From the NCBI GenBank assembly GCA_007117555.1, contig SKGI01000019.1, positions 1 through 10,529 of the forward strand: DNA of 10,529 nt, read 5' to 3'. This document shows, in pieces, positions 1 to 6,206 of the stretch. Origin of the DNA: Candidatus Izemoplasma sp. (GTDB taxonomy: Bacteria > Bacillota_I > Bacilli_A > Izemoplasmatales > Izemoplasmataceae). The position numbers and the translations under genes were made by a program. Every line of letters starts with the position of its first letter. The stretch's first letter is position 1. The notes under the pieces were generated by a model. That model saw nothing but the letters and a program-made list of their open reading frames with translations, did not search any database and was not told the origin of the DNA.

Positions 1-288
1 ATAATCTGGATCATCAGGGCGTTCACAAAATGTTTCGGTAACATGAATGTCTAAAGTCACCGCTACAGGGTCAAGCGTAATAGCACAAGTCAGTGTTAAC
101 GTCGTCTCAATACGCAAAGTGAACTGAAACTTTTCTGAAGCCTCAACATCGTATCGTCCAGTCAATTTGACAGGGGTAACATTGAGAATTTCAGGATCGT
201 CTTCTGCGAACATTGAAACGTCAAGGGTTGCTTCAAAACTTGTATCTTGATATTGATTTTTTAGAAGTTCTGGGATCGTAAACTTCAT
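1..288 (-). CDS. yceD: YceD/DUF177 family protein (YlbN-like), N-terminal part only
   Basis: The reading frame is open from an ATG at 288 to the left edge, giving 96 codons of a family usually around 165-180 residues long, so the C-terminal part is off the window. The start MKFTIPELLKNQ, the acidic stretch around residues 26-33 and the alternating beta-type pattern with a central LTCAITLDPV (about residues 67-76) are typical of DUF177. The start is supported by an AGGTG site at 296-300, 7 nt upstream, and by a consensus promoter. In the family the gene usually precedes rpmF (ribosomal protein L32), and in E. coli and plants it has been linked to 23S rRNA accumulation; the molecular role is not settled. 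In B. subtilis, ylbN-rpmF is divergent from ylbM, the same arrangement as here, so rpmF is expected just left of the window (inference). Confidence 0.85.
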   Translation of the reverse strand, partial: MKFTIPELLKNQYQDTSFEATLDVSMFAEDDPEILNVTPVKLTGRYDVEASEKFQFTLRIETTLTLTCAITLDPVAVTLDIHVTETFCERPDDPDY

Positions 289-316
289 CGAGAAACACCT
301 CGCATTCTTCAAGTGA

Positions 317-345
317 ATTATACGTTTGTTTGATGAGATTGTCAA
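317..345 (-). promoter_or_regulatory. Consensus promoter of yceD
   Basis: On the minus strand a perfect TTGACA (345-340) is separated by 17 nt from a perfect TATAAT (322-317). Transcription should begin near 310, leaving a leader of about 22 nt that contains the SD site. It interleaves with the tmcAL promoter on the other strand. Confidence 0.85.
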
Positions 346-359
346 ACATAAGGTATAAT
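330..359 (+). promoter_or_regulatory. Promoter of tmcAL
   Basis: TTGATG (330-335), an 18-nt spacer and a perfect TATAAT (354-359) precede tmcAL. The predicted RNA start near 366 leaves a leader of about 24 nt. This places the tmcAL start at 390 and not at the in-frame TTG at 330, which would be upstream of the RNA start. Confidence 0.7.
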
Positions 360-389
360 GGTTCTACAGAGTGGAAAGGCTGTGAAAGT

Positions 390-1535
390 ATGGGTGTATG
401 TGGGATCGTCGTTGAGTACAACCCGTTCCATTACGGACATTTGTATCACCTTGAAATAGCACGCAAAGAAAGCGGTGCGGATGTGCTCATTGCGGTGATG
501 AGTTCGCATGTTGTTCAACGGGGTGAATTCAGTGTCATAGATAAGTTTACACGGACACGTTGGGCGCTTGAAGCTGGCGTGGATTTAGTTGTTGAGTTGC
601 CAGGTGTTCATGTTTTACAAAATGCCGATTTGTTTGCGCAAGCGAGCGTCAGACTTTTAGCTGCCCTGGGGATGGATACCCTTTGTTTTGGTAGTGAAAC
701 AGGTGATTTGCATGCCCTTAATGTGATGCTTGAAGTGATGGAAACTGATGTGTATCATACCCGTGTTCGGGCGCATCTTGATACAGGAAAAAGTTATCCT
801 ACAAGCAGTCATTTGGCGCTGAAGTCGCTCATAAAAGATTATGAATCTTCCGCCCCTAATAATATTTTAGGGATTCAGTACTTGCGGGCCTTACGCCAAT
901 TAGACACCCCTGTTAAAGCGTTGGCATTAAAACGGATTTCTACTGGATATTACGATGACATCCAAGCGGATACAACCATTCAAAGTGCGACGGCGATTCG
1001 GGCTGCGTTGCGACGTGGCGAAGACATCAGTGCTTACGTACCGCCGTATGTTTATCGTGATCTAAAAGGGAAGCAAGGTGTCAATCTCGAAGATTTTTTT
1101 CCGTTTATCCGCTATCGTCTTGCAACATCAACACCCGAACAACTACACCAATTAAGTGGGTTTGATGAAGGACTTGAGTACCGGTTTTTACAGGCTGAAA
1201 ATTATGACTCAGTCGAATCATTGCTCAAACAGCTCATCACCACACGCTATACCCATGCACGACTCAAACGCGCATTGATGCACTTGTTGATTGGAACGGA
1301 TCATACATTATCTGCGGATAGACCACCCCGCTATATTCGCGTGCTAGGGATGAATGCACGCGGTCAAAATCATTTAAATACGATTAAAAAAAATCTCGAT
1401 TTGCCTCTCATCACCAAAATTGCGCGTGAACGCGATGCATTTCTCGACATGGAGCTCAGAATTACAAAACTGTATGATCTCGTGCACCAACAACCGTTTT
1501 TTGACCAAGAATTTGCACCAGTCTTGATAGTTTAG
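390..1535 (+). CDS. tmcAL: tRNA(Met) cytidine acetate ligase (YlbM family)
   Basis: TmcAL uses ATP and acetate to make N4-acetylcytidine at the wobble position (C34) of elongator tRNA-Met. It is the route used in Bacillus-type bacteria in place of the acetyl-CoA-dependent TmcA of E. coli. The protein has 381 residues, slightly short of the roughly 400 usual in the family. It opens with the nucleotidyltransferase signature EYNPFHYGH (residues 9-17, HxGH at 14-17). Further family blocks are NNILGIQYL, SATAIRAAL and the C-terminal RYTHARLKRALMHLL. The start follows an AAAGG site at 375-379 with 10-nt spacing, and the MGVCGIVVEYNPFH opening is canonical. No terminator is visible before the next gene 53 nt on, so read-through into the Mrp gene is likely. 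It is presumably cytosolic. Confidence 0.92.
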   Translation: MGVCGIVVEYNPFHYGHLYHLEIARKESGADVLIAVMSSHVVQRGEFSVIDKFTRTRWALEAGVDLVVELPGVHVLQNADLFAQASVRLLAALGMDTLCFGSETGDLHALNVMLEVMETDVYHTRVRAHLDTGKSYPTSSHLALKSLIKDYESSAPNNILGIQYLRALRQLDTPVKALALKRISTGYYDDIQADTTIQSATAIRAALRRGEDISAYVPPYVYRDLKGKQGVNLEDFFPFIRYRLATSTPEQLHQLSGFDEGLEYRFLQAENYDSVESLLKQLITTRYTHARLKRALMHLLIGTDHTLSADRPPRYIRVLGMNARGQNHLNTIKKNLDLPLITKIARERDAFLDMELRITKLYDLVHQQPFFDQEFAPVLIV

Positions 1536-1543
1536 TGTTTTGT

Positions 1544-1572
1544 TTGCGAGCACACCTTGAATAACCTATAAT
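1544..1572 (+). promoter_or_regulatory. Candidate promoter of the Mrp/SalA gene
   Basis: TTGCGA (1544-1549), a 17-nt spacer and a perfect TATAAT (1567-1572) lie in the short gap after tmcAL. The predicted RNA start at about 1579 falls inside the SD site and only about 10 nt before the preferred ATG, so either the leader is extremely short or the match is fortuitous. Confidence 0.5.
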
Positions 1573-1575
1573 AAT

Positions 1576-1584
1576 GGCGGTGAT
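1576..1584 (+). promoter_or_regulatory. Ribosome binding site that selects the Mrp start at 1589
   Basis: GGCGGTGAT matches the ideal GGAGGTGAT at eight of nine positions. Counted from its GG core it is 8 nt from the ATG at 1589. The in-frame ATG at 1574 overlaps the site and the one at 1583 is too close to use it. Confidence 0.7.
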
Positions 1585-1588
1585 GCTT

Positions 1589-2593
1589 ATGGAACAGTTA
1601 GAACAGTTAAAAAAAGCACTTGGCGCATTAACTGACCCTTCATCAGGGGCGACACTTGATGAACAAAAGAGTCTTCAACATGTCTCGATTGATGATGACG
1701 GTCGTGTAACCGTCATGGTCACGATGAAAAAACTTGATGATAAGGGCAAGCAAACATTGACAAGAGCTATTGCAAAAGTCGTTAAAATCGACTTTAAGTA
1801 TCAGGGCTTAAAAGTCGATGTTGAAGCGATGAAAGATCCTAATGCCTTGAAAAATAAAGAAAAGCAACCTGTTTATATCGGCATTGCGAGTGGCAAGGGC
1901 GGCGTTGGTAAATCAACCGTAGCTGCCAACTTAGCGCTTGCTTTGAGTCGACTCGGTCAAAAAGTTGGCTTGATGGATGCAGACATCTATGGCAGTTCGA
2001 TTCCAACGCTTTTTGACATGGAAGTTGTCTTGCCTAAGGCGGATGAAAATGAAAAAATCATCCCTTTTATGTCGCGTGATATCCAAATTATTTCGACTGA
2101 GTTTTTCTTAACTGATGAAAAACCACTGATGTGGCGCGGACCTATGCTCGGCAAAATGCTCGGTCATTTTTTCGATGATGTGGCTTGGGGGCCTGAGCTC
2201 GATTATATGATCATTGATTTACCGCCTGGTACAGGGGATGTCGCTATGGATATTCAACGCTTGATTCCTACGGCACAAATGATTATCGTCACGACGCCAC
2301 ACCCTAGCGCTGCCCATGTGGCCGTCAAAGCAGGGTTCATGGCCAAAGAATTAAAACACCAGTTAATCGGTGTGATTGAAAATATGAGTTACTATAAACA
2401 TGGCGAGGAAACGCTGACACTATTTGGAGAAGGCGGTGGCCGGCAAGTCGCCGATCGACTCGAAACAGATTTGCTTGCTCAGCTTGCTTTAGCACAGCCT
2501 AATGATGGTCATCATAGTCTTTACGATATGCATGAACAAGCTGGCATCGATTATCTTGGCATCGCAAACAAGTTACTGAAGTTACGCCCTTAA
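1589..2593 (+). CDS. Mrp/NBP35-family P-loop ATPase, SalA-like
   Basis: The protein has 334 residues from ATG 1589, or 339 if ATG 1574 were used. It has an N-terminal MIP18/FSCA-like domain (about residues 1-80) and a MinD/Mrp-type ATPase. The ATPase shows the deviant Walker A GKGGVGKST (102-110), a DADIYG block (130-135) and the Walker B-like IIDLPPGTGD (208-217). Mrp/ApbC proteins are iron-sulfur cluster carriers that normally bind the cluster through a C-terminal CxxC. Here the equivalent stretch, IENMSYYKHGEETLTLFGEGGG, has no cysteine. The cysteine-free form is like SalA (YbaL) of B. subtilis, an ATP-dependent regulator of scoC, so a regulatory role is as likely as cluster delivery. Only the family call is firm. 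It lies behind tmcAL and ends at a bidirectional terminator. Confidence 0.88.
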   Translation: MEQLEQLKKALGALTDPSSGATLDEQKSLQHVSIDDDGRVTVMVTMKKLDDKGKQTLTRAIAKVVKIDFKYQGLKVDVEAMKDPNALKNKEKQPVYIGIASGKGGVGKSTVAANLALALSRLGQKVGLMDADIYGSSIPTLFDMEVVLPKADENEKIIPFMSRDIQIISTEFFLTDEKPLMWRGPMLGKMLGHFFDDVAWGPELDYMIIDLPPGTGDVAMDIQRLIPTAQMIIVTTPHPSAAHVAVKAGFMAKELKHQLIGVIENMSYYKHGEETLTLFGEGGGRQVADRLETDLLAQLALAQPNDGHHSLYDMHEQAGIDYLGIANKLLKLRP

Positions 2594-2657
2594 AAAAACC
2601 GGCCTACAGTCTAACATCGTCAAAAATAGACAATGCTCAGACTTGTGGCCGGTTTTT
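2594..2657. terminator. Bidirectional intrinsic terminator between convergent genes
   Basis: AAAAACCGGCC (2594-2604) pairs perfectly with GGCCGGTTTTT (2647-2657). Pairing extends inward through 2606-2612 with 2639-2646 (one bulge per side) and 2614-2620 with 2629-2635 (one mismatch). Rightward RNA ends in five U; leftward RNA ends in seven U, from the A run at 2592-2598. It serves both the Mrp gene and the MATE gene. Confidence 0.9.
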
Positions 2658-2668
2658 ATATGAAATGT

Positions 2669-4066
2669 TTATAGCGCGTGTTGAGGTATTTTTGTTTTCA
2701 AGTCACGCATTTCGTATCGGTATATCGCAAAAGAGAGCGTGCCTGCAAGTAAGTCCGCGGTTAAAAAGGTTAACCAAATGCCACTGATGCCAAACAAGTA
2801 AGTAAAGAGAAACACAATGGGAATAAACAAAAAGAACTGTCTTGACATGGTCACTAAGAAGGCGCGTACTGGATAACCCATCGCTTGATAAACGCTTGAT
2901 AATAGCACTTGAAAACCAATCATCGTAAATCCGACTGCGATGATACGAAACGCTCGAGCACCCTCAGTAATAAAAAACGGGTCGGCTTCACGGCTGAACA
3001 GTTTAAACAAAAACTCTGCAGAGACAAGTGTAATGATAAAGATGGCAAAGAAATAGATGGCAATCAGTCGCGTGGCATACGCAATCACATCATACAGTCT
3101 TTTGTGAAAACGGGCACCAAAATTGTATCCGACAATCGGTATTAACCCTTGTACGAGACCAAATCCTGGCAATAATAAAAACATGATCATGCGATTGATA
3201 ACGCTGTAAATAGCAATATAAATCCCGGGTCCAGGATCGACTGGGGCATAGTGGTTAATCAATCGATTAATGATAATGACAAGAAATGCGCCGAGTACAT
3301 TGCGAAACAAAGTGGGCATCCCGATGGTTATGATTTCACGAGTCATCGGTAAATCAACTTTATAGATATGTCCTAAGTCGATGCCTAAGTTCGATGTTTT
3401 TTGTAGCGCAGCAGTTAGCACATAAGCAAACGATAAACTTTTCGCAATGAGTGTCGCCAGTGCAGCGCCACGGACACCCATTTCAGGCAGTCCAAACCAA
3501 CCGAAAATAAGGATTGGGTCTAAAATGATATTCACACCGGCACCAATTAACAAGGTCATCATCGCAACTTTAGGTCGTCCTTCAGCTCTAGATAAGTTGT
3601 TTAGCACAATGGCAGAAGAAAAAGGCACCATAGCTAATAAAATGAAAAACATGTATTCTTTAGCATAACCGAAGTTTTCTTCTGTTGCGCCAAAAAAACG
3701 TAATAAATGATCAATATATATGAGTCCGATGATGACGATTAACACAGAGATGACTAAATTCATCCATAAAGCCGTATTCACCGAACGGCGCATGGCGAGA
3801 CGGTCTTGACGACCATAAGCCCGAGAAAAAATTGAAGCGCTACCCATACCAATCATTAATGCAATCGCCATCATAATCATCTGAATTGGAAAAACAATAC
3901 CTAAAGCACCAATGGCAATTTCGCCTGCCCCACGTCCAACGAAAATGGTATCGACCAAGTTATATAAAGCATTGGCCATCATCGCAATCGTTGCGGGGAT
4001 GGCCAGTTGAATGAGTAGTTTTTTTACATCCTTGCCACCAAGCATGGCAGCTCTTGCATCGTCCAT
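2669..4066 (-). CDS. MATE-family multidrug/toxin efflux transporter (MepA/NorM-like)
   Basis: This is a 465-residue membrane protein with about 12 hydrophobic segments in two MatE repeats. MATE transporters export cationic drugs or metabolites across the cytoplasmic membrane in exchange for Na+ or H+. The first repeat opens with LLIQLAIPATIAMMANALYN and VDTIFVGRGAG (roughly residues 17-48); the second shows LVQGLIPIVGYNFGAR around 304-319. Length and motifs fit the MepA/YoeA-like bacterial group; the substrate cannot be read from sequence. An upstream in-frame ATG at 4081 would add five residues, but it coincides with the predicted RNA start. The ATG at 4066 has a GGAG site (4079-4076) 9 nt upstream, so it is preferred. 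It lies 51 nt downstream of, and co-directional with, an HTH regulator that may control it. It ends at the shared terminator. Confidence 0.9.
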   Translation of the reverse strand: MDDARAAMLGGKDVKKLLIQLAIPATIAMMANALYNLVDTIFVGRGAGEIAIGALGIVFPIQMIMMAIALMIGMGSASIFSRAYGRQDRLAMRRSVNTALWMNLVISVLIVIIGLIYIDHLLRFFGATEENFGYAKEYMFFILLAMVPFSSAIVLNNLSRAEGRPKVAMMTLLIGAGVNIILDPILIFGWFGLPEMGVRGAALATLIAKSLSFAYVLTAALQKTSNLGIDLGHIYKVDLPMTREIITIGMPTLFRNVLGAFLVIIINRLINHYAPVDPGPGIYIAIYSVINRMIMFLLLPGFGLVQGLIPIVGYNFGARFHKRLYDVIAYATRLIAIYFFAIFIITLVSAEFLFKLFSREADPFFITEGARAFRIIAVGFTMIGFQVLLSSVYQAMGYPVRAFLVTMSRQFFLFIPIVFLFTYLFGISGIWLTFLTADLLAGTLSFAIYRYEMRDLKTKIPQHAL

Positions 4067-4076
4067 ACCATCACAC

Positions 4077-4106
4077 TCCATCTATTCATTATAGCAAACA
4101 GATGGA
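4077..4106 (-). promoter_or_regulatory. MATE promoter with extended -10 inside an inverted repeat (candidate operator)
   Basis: On the minus strand TGCTATAAT (4096-4088) is an extended -10 element; the best -35 match at 17-nt spacing is a weak GTCACA (4116-4111). Arms TCCATCT (4077-4083) and AGATGGA (4100-4106) form a perfect 7-bp inverted repeat around the -10. This could be an operator, or an RNA hairpin in transcripts that read through from the upstream regulator gene. The GGAG used by the MATE gene is part of the proximal arm. Confidence 0.6.
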
Positions 4107-4117
4107 AGAATGTGACA

Positions 4118-5383
4118 TCAACTTACAGATTGTAGTCGCTTTAGTAATTTTTCATACTTACGTTTGTAGGCTAAACCTTCTTTGTAACGGTTATTTGCAT
4201 TGGCGATGTCAACTAATTTTTCGAAAACGATGCGCATCAGCTCGGTGTGTTGACGTTCACTCGTAATCGGCACAGCCACATCGTTGAGATACGTTTTTAA
4301 TGCGCTTTGATCTTCGGTTGTCTCAATAATAAAGTGTATTTTTTCCAAAATGGCGGCCTCTCGTTGAGAAACGGTGTCAAAAACTTTGCGAAGTTCATCA
4401 ATATCACCTTTGCCTGTTTTTTTCGCCAGCTGACAACGCAGTACGAGACTTTTGTAATACCATGTTTCACCCCATGACTTCTTAATAACATCTAGATGAG
4501 GCATGATCACATCAGCTTTTTCTTGATGTAAAAACAATAGGCGCGCATGAAGATAATGGTACAGGTTATGCACCGCTTTAGGCACATCATGTACATGAAT
4601 TTGTGTGAGCTCTTTTTGAGCATCGTGGATGTTTTCATGGATCATAAAATAGACTTTTTGAAGACGGAGTTCAAGCAGTTTATCCGGGTGGTGATGACGG
4701 GTCAGTAAACTGCTTGCTTCTAAGAAGTTTGGTAAACTTGATAGTTTAAGACCGAGTTGTTGTTTAGCAAGGAAAAGATAGTAATGTTCTAATGTGCGGT
4801 GCGCACCCGATAGTTCAGGAATTAACGCGCTTGTATTTAACAAGGAAACAGTTACGTTAAATTGGTGTTTGTTAAAAGCATTCACAGCCGCTAAAATAAT
4901 CATAAGCGCCCCCACGTCTTCAGGCATAGATGGTATTAAGGATTCATTACGCTTAACAATTTCAGTTGCCGAACTTATATTGCCTTCGACTACAGCAAGC
5001 GCAAGCGCTACGAGATCATCGAGCAGAGGATGATTGAAAGGGCGAACCGCAATTTGTTGTTTGGCAAGATGGTCATGATCACCATACAGTACAGCGCGCG
5101 TAATATCTTCGAAAAGATGCGCTTGGCGGGTGCGATTGAAAAGCTTGGTGAAATCAAGCCCGAGTCGCTCACCGACTTCTGCAATAAAGTACTCTTTCGG
5201 CTCAATTTTGTTGTTTTCAATCTTTGAGTAGTACGTGTCACACAAGATGCCTCGAGAGACTTCTTCTTGCGTCAAGCCCTTTTCGTTTCGGGCCCGACGC
5301 AACATCTCGCCATAAAATGGATAATCCGCACGTCTTTCATCAATCTTTTTGATAAGCTTTTTCCGTAGTTTCTTGGTGTCCAT
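4118..5383 (-). CDS. HTH transcriptional regulator with helical C-terminal region, RRNPP/NprR-like
   Basis: The protein has 421 residues. An Xre-type HTH domain covers about residues 25-78, with recognition region LTQEEVSRGILCDTYYSKIE and the following NKIEP, closely like Rgg/PlcR/NprR proteins. The remaining ~340 residues are helical in character and rich in Leu, His and Tyr, consistent with degenerate TPR repeats. The length resembles NprR (about 420) more than PlcR or Rgg (about 285). Members of that group bind short secreted-and-reimported peptides; no convincing cognate peptide gene is visible next to it. The ATG follows AAAGGA (5394-5389) with 5-nt spacing. It lies directly upstream of the MATE gene on the same strand with no terminator between, so control of the exporter is the simplest hypothesis. 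DNA binding is firm; peptide sensing is inference. Confidence 0.8.
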   Translation of the reverse strand: MDTKKLRKKLIKKIDERRADYPFYGEMLRRARNEKGLTQEEVSRGILCDTYYSKIENNKIEPKEYFIAEVGERLGLDFTKLFNRTRQAHLFEDITRAVLYGDHDHLAKQQIAVRPFNHPLLDDLVALALAVVEGNISSATEIVKRNESLIPSMPEDVGALMIILAAVNAFNKHQFNVTVSLLNTSALIPELSGAHRTLEHYYLFLAKQQLGLKLSSLPNFLEASSLLTRHHHPDKLLELRLQKVYFMIHENIHDAQKELTQIHVHDVPKAVHNLYHYLHARLLFLHQEKADVIMPHLDVIKKSWGETWYYKSLVLRCQLAKKTGKGDIDELRKVFDTVSQREAAILEKIHFIIETTEDQSALKTYLNDVAVPITSERQHTELMRIVFEKLVDIANANNRYKEGLAYKRKYEKLLKRLQSVS

Positions 5384-5429
5384 AGTTTTCCTTTCTTATA
5401 ACATTATATTTTTATTTATTGATATCATT

Positions 5430-5458
5430 AGTATAATGCACATAAGTCAAGCTGTGAA
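5430..5458 (-). promoter_or_regulatory. Promoter of the HTH regulator
   Basis: On the minus strand TTCACA (5458-5453), a 17-nt spacer and TATACT (5435-5430) each differ from consensus at one position, giving an RNA start near 5423 and a leader of about 40 nt. A second TATAAT at 5408-5403 lacks a good -35 partner and is less likely. Confidence 0.6.
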
Positions 5459-5552
5459 TATTATAAATTATGTTGAATATATTGGGGGGTATGAATTAAA
5501 CTTTTGCAGTTGCACAAAATCGGTCGTTTTTTCCCCTTTTTGTATGACAAAC

Positions 5553-5580
5553 TAAAAAAAAGACCCCTTAATGGGATCTT
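5553..5580 (-). terminator. Intrinsic terminator of the plsX-rnc-dnaD-nth operon
   Basis: On the minus strand AAGATCCC (5580-5573) and GGGGTCTT (5567-5560) form an 8-bp stem with one G-U pair around a 5-nt loop, followed by a run of seven U. The nth stop codon TAA occupies 5570-5568, inside the loop and at its edge, so the last codons of nth form the left arm. Confidence 0.9.
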
Positions 5581-6206
5581 GGGAAAATGTTCGGAAAGCG
5601 ACAAGGACCTTGTAAAGGGCAGTGTTCGCATTTAGGCTTTCGTGCCGTGCAGTGATACCGACCAAAAAATATCATTTGGTGATGGGTCTTTGACCATCTG
5701 TTTTTGGGAATCTTTCGCATTAACTTCTCTTCAACTTGTCTTGGTGTATCTTTCCACGTCGCGAGTTTCAAACGTTTAGACACCCGTTCAACGTGCGTAT
5801 CGACTGCGATTCGCGGCACATCGAACCAAACACTGAGCACCACATTTGCCGTTTTACGGCCGACACCTGGCAACGACTCCAGTTCAACTTGTGACGCGGG
5901 CACTTGACCCCGATGGACTTTTTTTAATCGTTCACAAGTCTTTTTTATATTTGCGGCTTTATTTTTATATAAACCGATGGCTCTTAAGTCTTGTTCAAGT
6001 TCTTCAAGTGGCACATCTAAGAAATCTTGTAGATTTCGGTATTTTTTAAACAAATTTTCAGTCAAACGATTAACAGAGGCATCAGTGCTTTGTGCACTCA
6101 ACATCACCGCGATTAATAGTTCAAGACTATTCGTATGGTTAAGCTCACAATGGGCGCTTGGATACATCGTCTCTAAAACTGTTAAAATCTCATCTACTCT
6201 TCCCAC
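5568..6206 (-). CDS. nth: Endonuclease III (DNA glycosylase/AP lyase)
   Basis: Nth removes oxidised pyrimidines from DNA and nicks at the abasic site, starting base-excision repair. The 212-residue protein has the helix-hairpin-helix LPGVGRKTANVV from residue 112 with catalytic Lys118. The catalytic Asp is Asp136 in AVDTHVERV. The [4Fe-4S] cluster ligands are Cys186, Cys193, Cys196 and Cys202 in the exact C-x6-C-x2-C-x5-C spacing. It closely resembles Bacillus Nth throughout. The start is GTG at 6206, with AAGGAG (6223-6218) 11 nt upstream, somewhat long. The first 13 nt overlap the end of the dnaD-like gene, which suggests translational coupling. The dnaD-nth pairing is also found in B. subtilis. 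It is the last gene of the operon. Confidence 0.96.
   Translation of the reverse strand: MGRVDEILTVLETMYPSAHCELNHTNSLELLIAVMLSAQSTDASVNRLTENLFKKYRNLQDFLDVPLEELEQDLRAIGLYKNKAANIKKTCERLKKVHRGQVPASQVELESLPGVGRKTANVVLSVWFDVPRIAVDTHVERVSKRLKLATWKDTPRQVEEKLMRKIPKNRWSKTHHQMIFFGRYHCTARKPKCEHCPLQGPCRFPNIFPRSH

Noticed and set aside
330..389. Longer tmcAL start at TTG 330
   Set aside because: It lies in the -35 region of the promoter, upstream of the predicted RNA start. The canonical family N-terminus begins at 390.
1574..1588. Mrp start at ATG 1574
   Set aside because: This ATG overlaps both the -10 element and the SD sequence that correctly spaces ATG 1589.
2909..3668. Plus-strand frames inside the MATE gene (2909-3145 and 3447-3668)
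   Set aside because: They are antisense shadows of a well-supported transporter gene, with no ribosome sites and no recognisable domains.
5502..5519. Imperfect palindrome TTTTGCAGTTGCACAAAA in the gap before the HTH regulator, considered as an operator
   Set aside because: It is short and imperfect, and lies more than 40 nt upstream of the regulator -35 in an AT-rich gap. Nothing supports function.
5349..5555. Plus-strand hydrophobic frame of 68 codons opposite the start of the HTH regulator, considered as a pheromone precursor or small membrane protein
   Set aside because: It starts with TTG, has no SD site, and its hydrophobic part is the antisense of the Lys/Leu-rich regulator N-terminus. 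The internal ATG at 5436 also lacks an SD site.
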